Source of the DNA: Deltaproteobacteria bacterium
GTDB taxonomy: Bacteria > Myxococcota_A > Polyangia > Nannocystales > Nannocystaceae
Reading direction: 5' to 3'
NCBI GenBank assembly: GCA_016709225.1
Contig: JADJEE010000001.1
Span: forward strand, 2,170,001-2,234,000
DNA length: 64,000 nt
Part shown: positions 48,534 to 57,716 of the stretch, in pieces
Layout: each line of letters begins with the position of its first letter
Position numbering within the stretch: the stretch's first letter is position 1
Position numbers and translations under genes: made by a program
The notes under the pieces: generated by a model
The model's database searches: none
Told to the model about the DNA's origin: nothing
The model's input: the letters and a program-made list of their open reading frames with translations, nothing else

Positions 48534-49076
48534 ATGGAGCGTCGCGACGACAACGCCGGCGGCGGCGTGCCGCCCGGACGCGCGGGACCGGTGTCGGCGC
48601 TCGCGCTCGCGGCGTGGCTCTTGGCGCTCGACGCGTGGGTCAAGTTCGCCGCGCGTCGCGGCGCCTGCGACGGCGACGACGACAGTCCCTGGAGCGAGCC
48701 GGTGCGCTGCGTCCGGGTCGCCCTGCTCGGCGACGGCGACGACGGTCCTGGCGCGCTGCCGGCCGTGCGCGAGGGTCTGCTCGGCATCGGCATCGCGGAT
48801 CCGCTGCTGCGGCAGCTGCTCGCGCTCGGCGGACTCGCGGCGATCACCGTGCTCACCATCGTCACGCTGCGGGCACGCACCGCGCAGCGGGCCGACCTGC
48901 TCGCGATCGCCGTGACCTTCGCGGGGCTGCTGTGCGGCGCGGCACCGATCCTGTTCGGACCCGGCGTCGCGTTCACCGAGTTCGTGGTCGGCGACACGCG
49001 CGTCGCCTTCGGCGACCTGCTGGTGCTGGTCGGCGTGGCGTGGATCGTGTGGGGCCGCGTGGCGGCGCGCCGGTGA
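48534..49076 (+). CDS. LspA-like membrane protein, probably not an active peptidase
   Basis: 180 residues with four membrane helices. The first, ALALAAWLLALDAWVKFAAR, resembles the LDQxTK start of lipoprotein signal peptidase II. The last, TRVAFGDLLVLVGVAWIVW, resembles the FNxADS helix with one catalytic Asp. The other catalytic Asp (GNxxDR) is missing: that place reads CGAAPILFGPG. The NxGxAF motif is also not clear. It may be a degenerate paralogue with a binding role. ATG 48534 is used; GTG 48522 would add four residues. The call depends on weak similarity. Confidence 0.5.
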   Translation: MERRDDNAGGGVPPGRAGPVSALALAAWLLALDAWVKFAARRGACDGDDDSPWSEPVRCVRVALLGDGDDGPGALPAVREGLLGIGIADPLLRQLLALGGLAAITVLTIVTLRARTAQRADLLAIAVTFAGLLCGAAPILFGPGVAFTEFVVGDTRVAFGDLLVLVGVAWIVWGRVAARR

Positions 49077-49086
49077 GCGCGCGTCG

Positions 49087-50475
49087 TCAGCGTGCGCGCG
49101 CGGTGATGCGGTCCTTGCCGACCCATGGACGCAGCACCTCGGGCACCACCACGCTGCCGTCGGCCTGCTGGTAGTTCTCGAGCACCGCGACGATCGCCCG
49201 CGAGTTGGCGATGGCGGTGCCGTTCAGCATGTGCACGAAGCGGGGCTTGCGGTTCTTGCCACCCTCTTCGTCGTCGGGGCGGTAGCGGATCCGCAGTCGC
49301 CGCGCCTGGTAGTCGGTGCAGTTGCTGGTGCTGGTGACCTCGCCCCAGTTGCCGCGACCGCCATCGGCGGCGGCGCGCCCGGGCATCCACGCCTCGATGT
49401 CGAACTTGCGCAGCGCTGGCCCGCCGAGATCGCCCGAGGCGATGTCGAGCACGCGGTACGGCAAGCCCAGGCCGGTGAAGATCTCCTCTTCGATCGCGAG
49501 AAAGCGTGCGTGCATCGCCTCGCTCACGTCGAGCTCACCGACGCAGAACGCGAACAGCTCGACCTTGGTGAACTGGTGCACGCGGTAGAGCCCGCGGGTG
49601 TCGCGGCCGGCCGCACCCGCCTCGGTGCGAAAGCAGTGCGAGAGCCCCGCGAGCAGCAGCGGCAGCCGTGACTCGTCGAGGATCTCGTCGGCCAACATCC
49701 CGCCGAGCGTGATCTCGGCGGTGCCCACCAGGCACAGATCGGTGTCGGCGACGCTGTAGACCTGCGTGCCCGCGCCGCGGGGATTGAAGCCGAGCCCGGC
49801 GAGGATCTCGTGGCGTGCCAGATCGGGCGTGGTGTGCAGCACGAAGCCGTGCCGGCTCGCGACCGACAGCGCGTAGTGTTGCAGCGCGAGGTCGAGCAGC
49901 ACCGCGTCGTTCTTCAAGTAGTAGAACTTCTGGCCCGCGACCTTGCCTCCGGCCGCGAAGTCGCACAGCTCGAGCTGCTCGCACAGCTCGACGTGGTCGC
50001 GTGGCTCGAAGCCCTCGGCCGCGAAGTCGCGGCGTGTGCCGACCTGCTTGATCTCGCGGTGATCGTCGTCGGTGTAGCCACGCGGGACCTCGGCGTGGGT
50101 GAGGTTCGGCAGGCGGACCCACGCCTCGTCGCGCGCGGCCGCGGCCTGCTCGGCCGCCGCAGTGTGCTCGCGCTCCGCGTCGCGCAGCGAACGACCCTCC
50201 TCGAGCAGCGGCGCGCGCAGGCTCGCCTGCGCGTCCTTGGGCTGCTTGGCGACCGCCTTCATCGCCTCGGCGTTCGCGTTCTGCCGCCGTCGCACGTCCT
50301 CGACCGCCGCCTGCGAGCTGCGCCACGCACCATCGAGCTCACGCAGTCGCTCGATCGTGCGTTGGGCCCACCCGTCGACGTCGGGCGTGAGGTCGTCGAA
50401 CACCACGACCCTTCGATCGACGAGGTTCTGCACCAACGTCTCCGGGGTCTCGCGCAGCAGCTTGATGTCGAGCAT
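49087..50475 (-). CDS. serS: Seryl-tRNA synthetase
   Basis: 462 residues. The N-terminal helical arm (MLDIKLLRETPETLVQNLVD plus a long coiled coil of Glu/Ala/Arg) binds tRNA-Ser. The class II core has motif 2 FRTEAGAAGRDTRGLYRVHQ and FTKVELF, the serine/ATP site TAEI, and motif 3 NGTAIANSRAIVAVLENYQ. ATG 50475 begins exactly at MLDIK. TAGCGT (50484-50489) lies 8 nt upstream. Convergent with the LspA-like gene, divergent from dacB. Confidence 0.96.
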   Translation of the reverse strand: MLDIKLLRETPETLVQNLVDRRVVVFDDLTPDVDGWAQRTIERLRELDGAWRSSQAAVEDVRRRQNANAEAMKAVAKQPKDAQASLRAPLLEEGRSLRDAEREHTAAAEQAAAARDEAWVRLPNLTHAEVPRGYTDDDHREIKQVGTRRDFAAEGFEPRDHVELCEQLELCDFAAGGKVAGQKFYYLKNDAVLLDLALQHYALSVASRHGFVLHTTPDLARHEILAGLGFNPRGAGTQVYSVADTDLCLVGTAEITLGGMLADEILDESRLPLLLAGLSHCFRTEAGAAGRDTRGLYRVHQFTKVELFAFCVGELDVSEAMHARFLAIEEEIFTGLGLPYRVLDIASGDLGGPALRKFDIEAWMPGRAAADGGRGNWGEVTSTSNCTDYQARRLRIRYRPDDEEGGKNRKPRFVHMLNGTAIANSRAIVAVLENYQQADGSVVVPEVLRPWVGKDRITARAR

Positions 50476-50598
50476 GGCGGCGAACGCTACCAAAGCGCGG
50501 CCGCGCGCAACGCCGCCTGGCCGCACCCACCGCCTGCGCCGCTTTCTTGGGCACAGGACGGCGGGCTGTTAGTGGGAAGATAGGCGAGGTTATCCTAC

Positions 50599-52140
50599 AT
50601 GGGCACCCGACTCGCAGCAGCCACCCTCGGACTCCTCGGCGTCGCGCTGATCGGGCGTGGCGCCCCCGTAGAGGCCGCCCAGGGCGCCTCCCGCCCGGGC
50701 ACCCGGAGCACCCTCGCGGCCGCGGCGGGGCGCGAAATCGCCCAGTCCGCCCGTCCCCTCCCGTCGGCGGCCGAGCGGATCTCGCAGCGACTCGGTGAGC
50801 TCGAGGCGATGCCGCCGTCGGCGGTCGCCGGGCCGAGCGCAGCGCTGGCGGCCGCGGTCGCCGAGGCGCGTGCGGGCCTCGGCCCGGCCGCCCAGCTCGG
50901 CGTGCACGTGCGCGAGCTGGGCTCGAACACCACGCTGCTCGACGACGGCGGCGAGCTCGCGCTCAACCCCGCGAGCAACCACAAGCTGCTGACGGCCATC
51001 GCGGCGCTCGAGCTGCTCGGCCCCGCGTATCGCTTCGAGACCCGCGTTGCGCTCGACGGTGACGCACTGGTGCTGCAGGGCAGCGGCGACCCGTCGCTGC
51101 AGACCGAGGATCTGCAGCGACTCGCCGAGGCCGTCGCCGCGCAGATCGATCTCGCGGTCGTGCGTCGCATCGTCGTCGACGACGGCATGTTCAGCGACGA
51201 GCGCTTCGGCCCCGGCTACGACCCCGGCGGCCCCGGCTTCAGCTACCTCGCACCCTCGGGCGCGCTGTCGCTGCAGTGGAACACCGTCGAGGTGACGCTC
51301 GCTGCCCACCACGGCGCCGTCGAGGTCTTCGTCGATCCGCCGTGCGCCCATGTGGTGGTGGAGAACCACGCCCGCATCGGACGCGGCGAGCCCGACGTGA
51401 CCACGCAGGCCGACGGTGGTCACACGCGCGTGCGCGTCGACGGCCAGCTGCGACGCGGATCGGTGCGCACGATCCGTCGACGGGTCGCCGACCCCGGTCG
51501 CTTCGCGGCCGCGGTGTTCGCCGCTGCACTCGGCCGCCCCGAGCTACCGATCGCGCGTGGCCGCCTCGAGGCCGACGCGCTGCCGCTGGGCGAGCACCAC
51601 TCGCCGCCGCTCGCCGAAGTGCTGCACTCGGCGCTGAAGTTCTCGAACAACGTCACCACCGAGCAGCTGCTGCGCACGTTGGGCCACCTCGCGAGCGGCC
51701 GGCCGGGCGACTGGCACAACGGCACCGCGGTGCTGCGCACCTTCTGGGCCGCGCTGGGGCGGGATCCCGCCGAGATCGTCTTCGAGAACGCGTCGGGATA
51801 CAGCAGTGTCGGCCGCGTCAGTGCGCGCGCGCTGGCCGACCTGCTGGCGTGGTCCCAGCGACCGGGCAGCCGCAGCGGCGCGGTCGCGGCTGCGATGGCC
51901 GTGGCCGGGGTCGACGGCACACTGCGCGATCGCCTGCGCGAGGCGCCGGGCCGCGTGTTTGCGAAGACCGGCACGCTGAGCGGCGCCAACGCGTTGTCGG
52001 GCCTGGTCGCCGACGAGGCCGGTACGCCGCGGCTGGCGTTCTCGGTGCTCTTGAACGGCCCCGTCACCGGGCACACCGCGCACGCACTGCAGGACCGACT
52101 GGTGCGCGCGCTGCTGCCCCACGCGGTCGCGTCGCGCTAG
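50599..52140 (+). CDS. dacB: D-alanyl-D-alanine carboxypeptidase/endopeptidase (PBP4 type)
   Basis: 513 residues, signal peptide at the N-terminus, so periplasmic. Peptidase S13 motifs: SxxK at Ser126-Lys129 (NPASNHKLL), SxN at Ser349-Asn351 (KFSNNVTTEQLL), KTG at 456 (AKTGTLSGANALSG). It trims the terminal D-Ala or cuts D-Ala-meso-DAP cross-links of peptidoglycan. GAGG (50586-50589) with a 9-nt spacer supports ATG 50599. Followed 14 bp later by ddl, so the two are likely one operon that breaks and makes the D-Ala-D-Ala end. Confidence 0.93.
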   Translation: MGTRLAAATLGLLGVALIGRGAPVEAAQGASRPGTRSTLAAAAGREIAQSARPLPSAAERISQRLGELEAMPPSAVAGPSAALAAAVAEARAGLGPAAQLGVHVRELGSNTTLLDDGGELALNPASNHKLLTAIAALELLGPAYRFETRVALDGDALVLQGSGDPSLQTEDLQRLAEAVAAQIDLAVVRRIVVDDGMFSDERFGPGYDPGGPGFSYLAPSGALSLQWNTVEVTLAAHHGAVEVFVDPPCAHVVVENHARIGRGEPDVTTQADGGHTRVRVDGQLRRGSVRTIRRRVADPGRFAAAVFAAALGRPELPIARGRLEADALPLGEHHSPPLAEVLHSALKFSNNVTTEQLLRTLGHLASGRPGDWHNGTAVLRTFWAALGRDPAEIVFENASGYSSVGRVSARALADLLAWSQRPGSRSGAVAAAMAVAGVDGTLRDRLREAPGRVFAKTGTLSGANALSGLVADEAGTPRLAFSVLLNGPVTGHTAHALQDRLVRALLPHAVASR

Positions 52141-52154
52141 ACTGCGCGCCGCCC

Positions 52155-53216
52155 ATGACCGTTCGTCCGCGCGTCGTCGTTCTCTTTGGTGGGGTCTCCT
52201 CGGAGCACGAGATTTCGCTGCGCAGCGCCGCGAGCGTGCTGGCGGCGATCGACCGCGGGCGCTGGGAGCCGGTCGCGTGCGGCATCGATCGTGCGGGTCG
52301 CTGGCACACCGGCGACGTCGATCGCGAGCTCGCCGATCTGGTCGCCCACGGCGACGAGGTCGCCGACGTGCGGGCACTGCGACCCGACGTGGTGTTCCCG
52401 GTGCTGCACGGCCCCCACGGCGAGGACGGCACCATGCAGGGTCTGCTCGAGATCCTCGGGCTCGCCTACGTCGGCTCCGGCGTGCTGGCCTCGGCGCTGT
52501 GCATGGACAAGGTCGCGCAGAAGCACCTCGTCGCGAGCGCGGCCCCGGGCATCCCGCTGGTGCCGTGGCGCGCGGTCGCGGCCGCACGTCTGCGAGATGC
52601 CGCCTTCGTCGCGCGGCTGCAGGACGAGGTGATCGAGAGCATCGCGCTGCCGTGCTTCGTGAAGCCGGCGAACCTCGGCTCGTCGGTCGGCGTCGAGAAG
52701 GTCAGCCGCGCCGACGAGCTCTTGCCCGCGCTCCACCGCGCTGCGCGCTTCGATCACGTGGTCGTGATCGAGCGCGGCGTCGATGCCCGCGAGATTGAGG
52801 TCGCGGTGCTCGGCGACGGCGGCCCCGACACCGTGGCCTCGGCGCCCGGCGAGATCGTGCTGCCCGAGGGGGTCTGGTACGACTACGAGACCAAGTACCT
52901 CAAGGACGTCGCGACCCTGTCGATCCCCGCGGTGCTGTCCGAGGCGAGCGCGCGCGCCATCTCGGCCCACGCGATCGAGGCGTTCCGCGCGGCCGGCTGC
53001 CACGGGCTGGCCCGCGTCGACTTCTTGCTCGATCGCGCCAGCGGCACCGCCTACCTCAACGAGCTCAACACGATGCCGGGCTTCACGTCGATCAGCATGT
53101 ATCCCAAGCTGATGGCCCACGCCGGGGTCGGCTACGCCGAGCTCATCGATCGGCTGTGTCTGCTCGCGCAGCGTCGCTTCGCGGCGCGCGGGCAGCTCTC
53201 GGTCGAGCGCGCGTAG
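52155..53216 (+). CDS. ddl: D-alanine--D-alanine ligase
   Basis: 353 residues. ATP-grasp enzyme: VLFGGVSSEHEISLRSA at the N-terminus, VFPVLHGPHGEDGTMQGLLE, CMDKVAQK, CFVKPANLGSSVG, VWYDYETKY, and LNELNTMPGFTSISMYP with the Mg-binding Glu/Asn. It makes the dipeptide precursor of peptidoglycan in the cytoplasm. The YDYETKY and MDK signatures favour D-Ala at the second position rather than D-lactate; this is a family inference. Follows dacB by 14 bp; TAGACT, which includes the dacB stop, lies 11 nt before the ATG. Confidence 0.96.
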   Translation: MTVRPRVVVLFGGVSSEHEISLRSAASVLAAIDRGRWEPVACGIDRAGRWHTGDVDRELADLVAHGDEVADVRALRPDVVFPVLHGPHGEDGTMQGLLEILGLAYVGSGVLASALCMDKVAQKHLVASAAPGIPLVPWRAVAAARLRDAAFVARLQDEVIESIALPCFVKPANLGSSVGVEKVSRADELLPALHRAARFDHVVVIERGVDAREIEVAVLGDGGPDTVASAPGEIVLPEGVWYDYETKYLKDVATLSIPAVLSEASARAISAHAIEAFRAAGCHGLARVDFLLDRASGTAYLNELNTMPGFTSISMYPKLMAHAGVGYAELIDRLCLLAQRRFAARGQLSVERA

Positions 53217-53302
53217 CCCCGCGTCGACGGCCGCCGCGCGGCCCGCAGCCGCGCGAGGACGGGTGTGGTCGCGGCCGCGTCCGTGCCACGCTCGCGAGCA
53301 CC

Positions 53303-54301
53303 ATGACCACGCTGTCCTCGTGGGTGCTCTCGGGCATCCAGCCGACCGGCGAGATGCACATCGGCAACTACTTCGGTGCGATCACGCAGCACCTGGCGCT
53401 GCCCAACGAGTACCCCGGCGAGTGTTTCTTCTTCATCGCCGACTACCACGCGCTCACGACCGTGCACGACGCCGCGGCGCTGCGGGCCGGCGTGCGCGAG
53501 ATCGCGGCGACGTACCTGGCGCTGGGGCTGGACCTCGAGCGCGCCACGCTCTTTCGCCAGAGCGACGTGCCTGAGGTCTGCGAGCTCACGTGGCTGCTGT
53601 CGAGCGTGACCGGCATGGGCCTGCTCGAGCGTGCCCACACCTACAAGGACAAGGTCGCCCACGGCATCAAGCCCTCGATGGGGCTGTTCTGCTACCCGGT
53701 GCTGATGGCGGCCGACATCCTCGTCTACGACAGCTCGATGGTGCCGGTCGGCAAGGACCAGGTGCAGCACGTCGAGATGGCGCAGGACATGGCCACGCAC
53801 TTCAACGAGGCCTTCGGGCAGCCGGTGCTGCGGCGCCCCGAGTGGCGGCTGTCGAAGGCGCCCTACGTGCCGGGCACCGACGGCGCCAAGATGAGCAAGA
53901 GCTACGGCAATACCATCCCGCTCTTCTGCAGCGGCAAGGCGCTCAAGAAGGTGGTCGGCAACATCGTCACCGACTCGACGCCGCTCGGGGCGCCACTGAC
54001 GATCGAGGGCGACCGCGTGCTGCCGCTGCTCGATCTCTTCCTCGACGAGGAGGGCCGCGAGCGCGTGCGCGGCTACTACCGCGCGGGCGCCCGCGATGGC
54101 GCGCCGTTCGGGTACGGCCACGCCAAGCAGCTGCTGGTCGAGCACATCGAGAACCACTTCGCGGACGCGCGAGCGCGACGCGAGGCCTTGCTCGCCGATC
54201 CCCAGCAGATCGAAGACGTGCTGGCCCGCTGCGCCGGTCGAGCCCGCCAGCTGGCGGCCGACACGCTCGCGCGGGCGCGTCATGCCTGCGGCCTGCGATG
54301 A
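53303..54301 (+). CDS. trpS: Tryptophanyl-tRNA synthetase
   Basis: 332 residues. Class I signatures: HIGN (19-22) in QPTGEMHIGNYFG and KMSKS (196-200). Other typical segments are FIADYHALT, YPVLMAADIL and VGKDQVQHVEMAQD. ATG 53303 starts at the catalytic domain. Its stop overlaps the following acetyltransferase start by 4 bp (ATGA). Confidence 0.96.
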   Translation: MTTLSSWVLSGIQPTGEMHIGNYFGAITQHLALPNEYPGECFFFIADYHALTTVHDAAALRAGVREIAATYLALGLDLERATLFRQSDVPEVCELTWLLSSVTGMGLLERAHTYKDKVAHGIKPSMGLFCYPVLMAADILVYDSSMVPVGKDQVQHVEMAQDMATHFNEAFGQPVLRRPEWRLSKAPYVPGTDGAKMSKSYGNTIPLFCSGKALKKVVGNIVTDSTPLGAPLTIEGDRVLPLLDLFLDEEGRERVRGYYRAGARDGAPFGYGHAKQLLVEHIENHFADARARREALLADPQQIEDVLARCAGRARQLAADTLARARHACGLR

Positions 54302-55197
54302 CCTTGCGCATCGTCGCGGCCCACGCGATCGGCGGCGCGCTGCGCCTGCAGAGCCTGGCCGAGCAGGTCTTCGGCGCGCAACACCGCGACGCGCAGTGGT
54401 TCGCGCGCAAGCTCCACCGCGAGCTCGTCGATGACACGCTCAGCATGGTCGCGGTCGACGGCGACGACCTCGACGATCCCCGCGCGTGGCTCGGCTACGT
54501 GCTCGTCGGTCGGCCGCCGTCGTGCGCCCCCGCGGCGCGCACCGCCGGCACCGCCGTGATCGCGCCGGCACGTGGGCGTGGCGTCGCCACGGCGCTGCTC
54601 GAGGCGGCCGCGCGCACGTGCGCCGATGCCGGGCTGCGGTCGCTGCAGCTGTGGGCCGAGCAGGCACGCGAGTCGTTCTACTGCGCCCGTGGCTTCGAGC
54701 TGCAGATGCGGTTCTCGACCATGCTGGCGTTCGCGCGCGGGCCCGCGGCGCCATGGCCGGGGCCGCTGCCGTGGCGACCGCCGGACGAGCCGGCGCTGCA
54801 GTTGTTGCCGCACGGATTCCTACCCGAGGCGTGGGAGCGCACGCCCGCCCACGAGCGCGCCACGTGGTCACTGACATCGCCGCTCGCCCGCGTGCACGTG
54901 GCCCGCGAGGCGCGGGCGTTCGCGGTGCACGGGGTCTGGCTCGCCGATCTGCGTGACGCCGCGCGGGTCCTCGATGCCGTGCTCACGCGTCTGCCGACCG
55001 ATGCGCCGGTGGTCGCCGTCGCACTCGCGGAACCCGACGCATCACCCGCGCACGCCACTGCGTCGTCGTCGGAGCAGGAGGACGAGCAGGAGGATGCGGC
55101 AGCGGTGAGTTCGATCACTGCCCCGACCGTGGCGCGCCTGCGCCGGCTCGGATGGCTCGATGCCCAGCGCGGCGCGATCCTGCAGCGCAGGCTTTGA
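54298..55197 (+). CDS. GNAT-family acetyltransferase
   Basis: 299 residues. The acetyl-CoA loop is ARGRGVATALLEAAA, preceded by a beta strand (TAVIAP) and followed by LRSLQLWAEQARESFYCARGFEL, a typical end of the GNAT fold. The C-terminal 130 residues are a less conserved domain of unknown use. The substrate is unknown. It is translationally coupled to trpS by the ATGA overlap. Confidence 0.85.
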   Translation: MTLRIVAAHAIGGALRLQSLAEQVFGAQHRDAQWFARKLHRELVDDTLSMVAVDGDDLDDPRAWLGYVLVGRPPSCAPAARTAGTAVIAPARGRGVATALLEAAARTCADAGLRSLQLWAEQARESFYCARGFELQMRFSTMLAFARGPAAPWPGPLPWRPPDEPALQLLPHGFLPEAWERTPAHERATWSLTSPLARVHVAREARAFAVHGVWLADLRDAARVLDAVLTRLPTDAPVVAVALAEPDASPAHATASSSEQEDEQEDAAAVSSITAPTVARLRRLGWLDAQRGAILQRRL

Positions 55198-55291
55198 CAA
55201 GGGCGCGCGCCGACGTCGATGATGCGACGGTCGCGAGCATCCCATCGACGCTGCGGTCGATGGCCAACGCCCGCGCGCGACGGAGTCGATC

Positions 55292-56179
55292 ATGATCCTC
55301 GAGCATTCCTTGGTTCGGTGCGTGCGGACGCTGCGACTCGCGTGGTGGGCCGCCGCGGTGGTCACGCCACTGGCGTGCAGCGACGACGGCGGTGCGGGCC
55401 AGGGCGACAGCGGCTCGAGCAGCGGCGCCGAGACCTCGGGTGCCGCGAGCGCGACGGCGGGCATGAGCTCGACCTCGGCGGCGAGCACCGGCACCTCGAC
55501 CACGACCACCGCGACCGACACCGCGGCCGACACCGCGGCCGACAGCGCCGGCTTCGTGAACCCGGTCGACACCGGCTCCGATGGCGGCACACCGCAGCCC
55601 AACGGCGCGCAGTGTGCCAACGCCGAAGGCTGCGAGTCGGGCTTCTGCTACACGGTGCCGATGCTCGGTGGCGTGTGCTCCGAGTGCCTGATGGACGCCG
55701 ACTGCCCGACCGGCACCTGCGGCCTCGATGCCGCCGCGGGCTACGCGGTGTGCACCGACGGCTCGCTCGGCAAGCAGTGCGACTCCGACGAGGGCTGCAT
55801 GGGCGAGCTCGTGTGCACGCAGCTCATCGACACCGGTGGCTTCTTCAACGCCAGCTTCTGCTCCGAGTGCGGCCCGCAGGCGCCCTGCCCCGGCGAGCAG
55901 ATCTGCACCCCGAACTACGACGCGCAGGCGCTCGCGGGCTACATGGGCTGCGCCGACCCGGCGTCGGTGCCCGACGGCGGCGGCTGCCCGATCGTCGAGG
56001 GCATGGGCGACGGCGCGGTGTGCAGCTCGGGCCACTGCGGCATCGCCGACGTGTTCATGGGCTTCGTGCAGCTCGGCGTGTGTGGCGAGTGCAGCCTCGA
56101 CAGCGACTGCGCCGACGGCCTGACCTGCATGCCCGCACAGGCCGGCATGGGCGGGCTGCAGGGCCCGACCTGCGGCTAG
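55292..56179 (+). CDS. Cys-rich lipoprotein with Ser/Thr spacer
   Basis: 295 residues. Signal peptide with lipobox TPLAC, a Ser/Thr/Ala spacer of about 65 residues, then short Cys-containing units (CANAEGCESGFC, CLMDADCPTGTC, CDSDEGCMGELVC, CSLDSDCADGLTC). The units resemble those of other myxobacterial surface proteins, each about 15-20 residues with 3-4 Cys. Function unknown. Followed by a strong terminator. Confidence 0.82.
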   Translation: MILEHSLVRCVRTLRLAWWAAAVVTPLACSDDGGAGQGDSGSSSGAETSGAASATAGMSSTSAASTGTSTTTTATDTAADTAADSAGFVNPVDTGSDGGTPQPNGAQCANAEGCESGFCYTVPMLGGVCSECLMDADCPTGTCGLDAAAGYAVCTDGSLGKQCDSDEGCMGELVCTQLIDTGGFFNASFCSECGPQAPCPGEQICTPNYDAQALAGYMGCADPASVPDGGGCPIVEGMGDGAVCSSGHCGIADVFMGFVQLGVCGECSLDSDCADGLTCMPAQAGMGGLQGPTCG

Positions 56180-56198
56180 CCCGGCGGTGGCGAACGCT

Positions 56199-56229
56199 CC
56201 CGCGGCGGCACACCACCGCCGCGGGTGTT
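56199..56229 (+). terminator. Rho-independent-type terminator after the lipoprotein gene
   Basis: A perfect 10-bp GC stem (CCCGCGGCGG / CCGCCGCGGG) around a 7-nt loop, followed by TGTTT. It starts 20 bp after the stop at 56179. Confidence 0.75.
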
Positions 56230-56290
56230 TCGCCGCCCAGCGATGGCGCCGGCGACGAGAATCGCCTCGTCGTCCCCGCGCGCGGCCTGC

Positions 56291-56296
56291 TAGCAT
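56291..56296 (+). promoter_or_regulatory. Putative -10 element (TAGCAT)
   Basis: Ends 8 nt before ATG 56305, downstream of the terminator, so this gene probably has its own transcript with a leader of 0-2 nt. Confidence 0.35.
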
Positions 56297-56304
56297 CCGC
56301 CGCG

Positions 56305-57030
56305 ATGCGACCGACCACCGCGCTCCTCCCGTCGCTGCTGCTCGCGCTCGCGTGCGGCAACCAAGCCGCGCCCGCCCCCACCGACGCCAAGGCCGGCAAG
56401 GCCGACGCGAAGACACCCGTCGGCGACAAGGCCGACGCGAAGGCCTCGCCCCACGGCGGCCCCGAGGCCAAGGCGCCCTCACCCCACGGAGGCGCGGCCG
56501 GCATGATGCCGGCGCCGAGTCAGCCCAAGGGTCCGCCGCGCGACATCACCCCGAGCGGCGAGTCGCGCGACGAGAAGGCCGCCGAGCTGAGCTTCAAGGT
56601 GCCGAGCGAGTGGGAGACCCAGCCGCCGACGAGTTCGATGCGCGTGACGCAGTTCGTGGTGCCGGGCCCCGGCGGTGACGCGGAGATGGTGGTGTTCCGA
56701 TTCGCCGGTGGTGCCGGCGGCATCGATGCCAACGTCGAGCGCTGGAAGGGCCAGTTCAAGGCCCCCGAAGGCAAGACCATCGACGACATCACGAAGACCT
56801 CGAAGTTCGAGGTCGGCAAGCTCGCGGTGACGATGGTCGACATCACCGGCCGCTACAACGCGCCCGAGCGCCCCGGCAGCACCACGATGGTCGACGAGTC
56901 GGACTATCGGATGATGGCCGCGATCGTGGAAGGCTCCGGCGACCCGTTCTTCTTCAAGCTGCTCGGGCCGGGCAAGACCGTCGAGCTGTGGGCCAAGCCG
57001 TTCGAGGACGGCCTGCGCGCGGCGAGCTGA
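56305..57030 (+). CDS. Lipoprotein with PsbP-like/unknown domain
   Basis: 241 residues. Lipobox LLALAC, then a Lys/Ala/Pro/Gly-rich linker (ADAKTPVGDKADAKAS), then about 150 residues of beta-rich domain (ELSFKVPSEWETQPPTSSMR, MVVFRFAGGAGGIDANVERW, FFFKLLGPGKTVE). The VPSEW...F pattern with a late FFFKL strand recalls PsbP-like lipid- or protein-binding folds, but I assign no function. TAGCAT (56291-56296) lies 8 nt before the ATG. Convergent with the lipoprotein gene ending at 57051. Confidence 0.78.
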   Translation: MRPTTALLPSLLLALACGNQAAPAPTDAKAGKADAKTPVGDKADAKASPHGGPEAKAPSPHGGAAGMMPAPSQPKGPPRDITPSGESRDEKAAELSFKVPSEWETQPPTSSMRVTQFVVPGPGGDAEMVVFRFAGGAGGIDANVERWKGQFKAPEGKTIDDITKTSKFEVGKLAVTMVDITGRYNAPERPGSTTMVDESDYRMMAAIVEGSGDPFFFKLLGPGKTVELWAKPFEDGLRAAS

Positions 57031-57050
57031 GCCGCACGCGCCCGCGCCGC

Positions 57051-57716
57051 TCACGGCGAGGCGGCGCGGCAGCTACCCCCGCAGTCATCGCACGCATCGC
57101 TGGCGAGCTCGCACTGATCGCGGGCGTAGAAGCAGGCGTCATCGTACTCGCGCTCGCCGGCGTGCTGCTCCGCCAGGCGACAGATGCGTTGCTCGAGCCG
57201 ACACGCGACCCCCGCGAGCTCGCAGATGCGGCGGCATCGTGCGCCGGCGTCGTCGAAGTCGGTGGCGAGGTTCGGGGCCTCCTCGTCGGCGGCCTTCTTC
57301 GCGCTCGGATCGTCCGTGGTCACCGCGTCGCCGGTGGGCACGGGCGGCGACTCCGGCGTGACCGGCTTCGACGCCGCGGCGTCATCACGCCGCGGCTCCT
57401 GCTTGATCCGCTTGGACTTCGCAGGGCGGTTGGCCTCGCGCACCTCGGGCGCCGACGTGCTGCTGCCCACGGCACCCGCGACCTCACCGCCGACGCCGAG
57501 CGCCCGCAACGCGGCCACCGTCTCGTCGAGCTCGGCGCGCGACGCCGCCAGCGGGTCGCCCGCACCGGGCTCCCGCGAGGCCTTCTTCGCGCAGCTCACC
57601 AGCAACGTCAGCGCGACGAGGACCAGCTGGCCGCTCCGGCGATGGTGGTCAACCCTCGCAACCTTCGCACGCTTCTTCGGCGCGTTCGCAGTCGCGTTGG
57701 GCTCGCTCACAGGCAT
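57051..57716 (-). CDS. Eight-cysteine helical lipoprotein (second of pair)
   Basis: 221 residues. A basic N-terminus (KKRAKVARVDHHRR), then a hydrophobic stretch and lipobox LLVSC. A low-complexity linker precedes the C-terminal 60 residues. Those hold Cys with the spacing x3, x6, x6, x15, x6, x6, x2 (C-RRI-C-ELAGVA-C ...), the same as in the preceding gene, plus one extra Cys at the end. The regular i, i+7 Cys pattern suggests two disulfide-linked helices. ATG 57716 has AAGGAG 7 nt upstream; no other in-frame start precedes the signal peptide, so the gene overlaps its neighbour by 68 bp. Confidence 0.78.
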   Translation of the reverse strand: MPVSEPNATANAPKKRAKVARVDHHRRSGQLVLVALTLLVSCAKKASREPGAGDPLAASRAELDETVAALRALGVGGEVAGAVGSSTSAPEVREANRPAKSKRIKQEPRRDDAAASKPVTPESPPVPTGDAVTTDDPSAKKAADEEAPNLATDFDDAGARCRRICELAGVACRLEQRICRLAEQHAGEREYDDACFYARDQCELASDACDDCGGSCRAASP

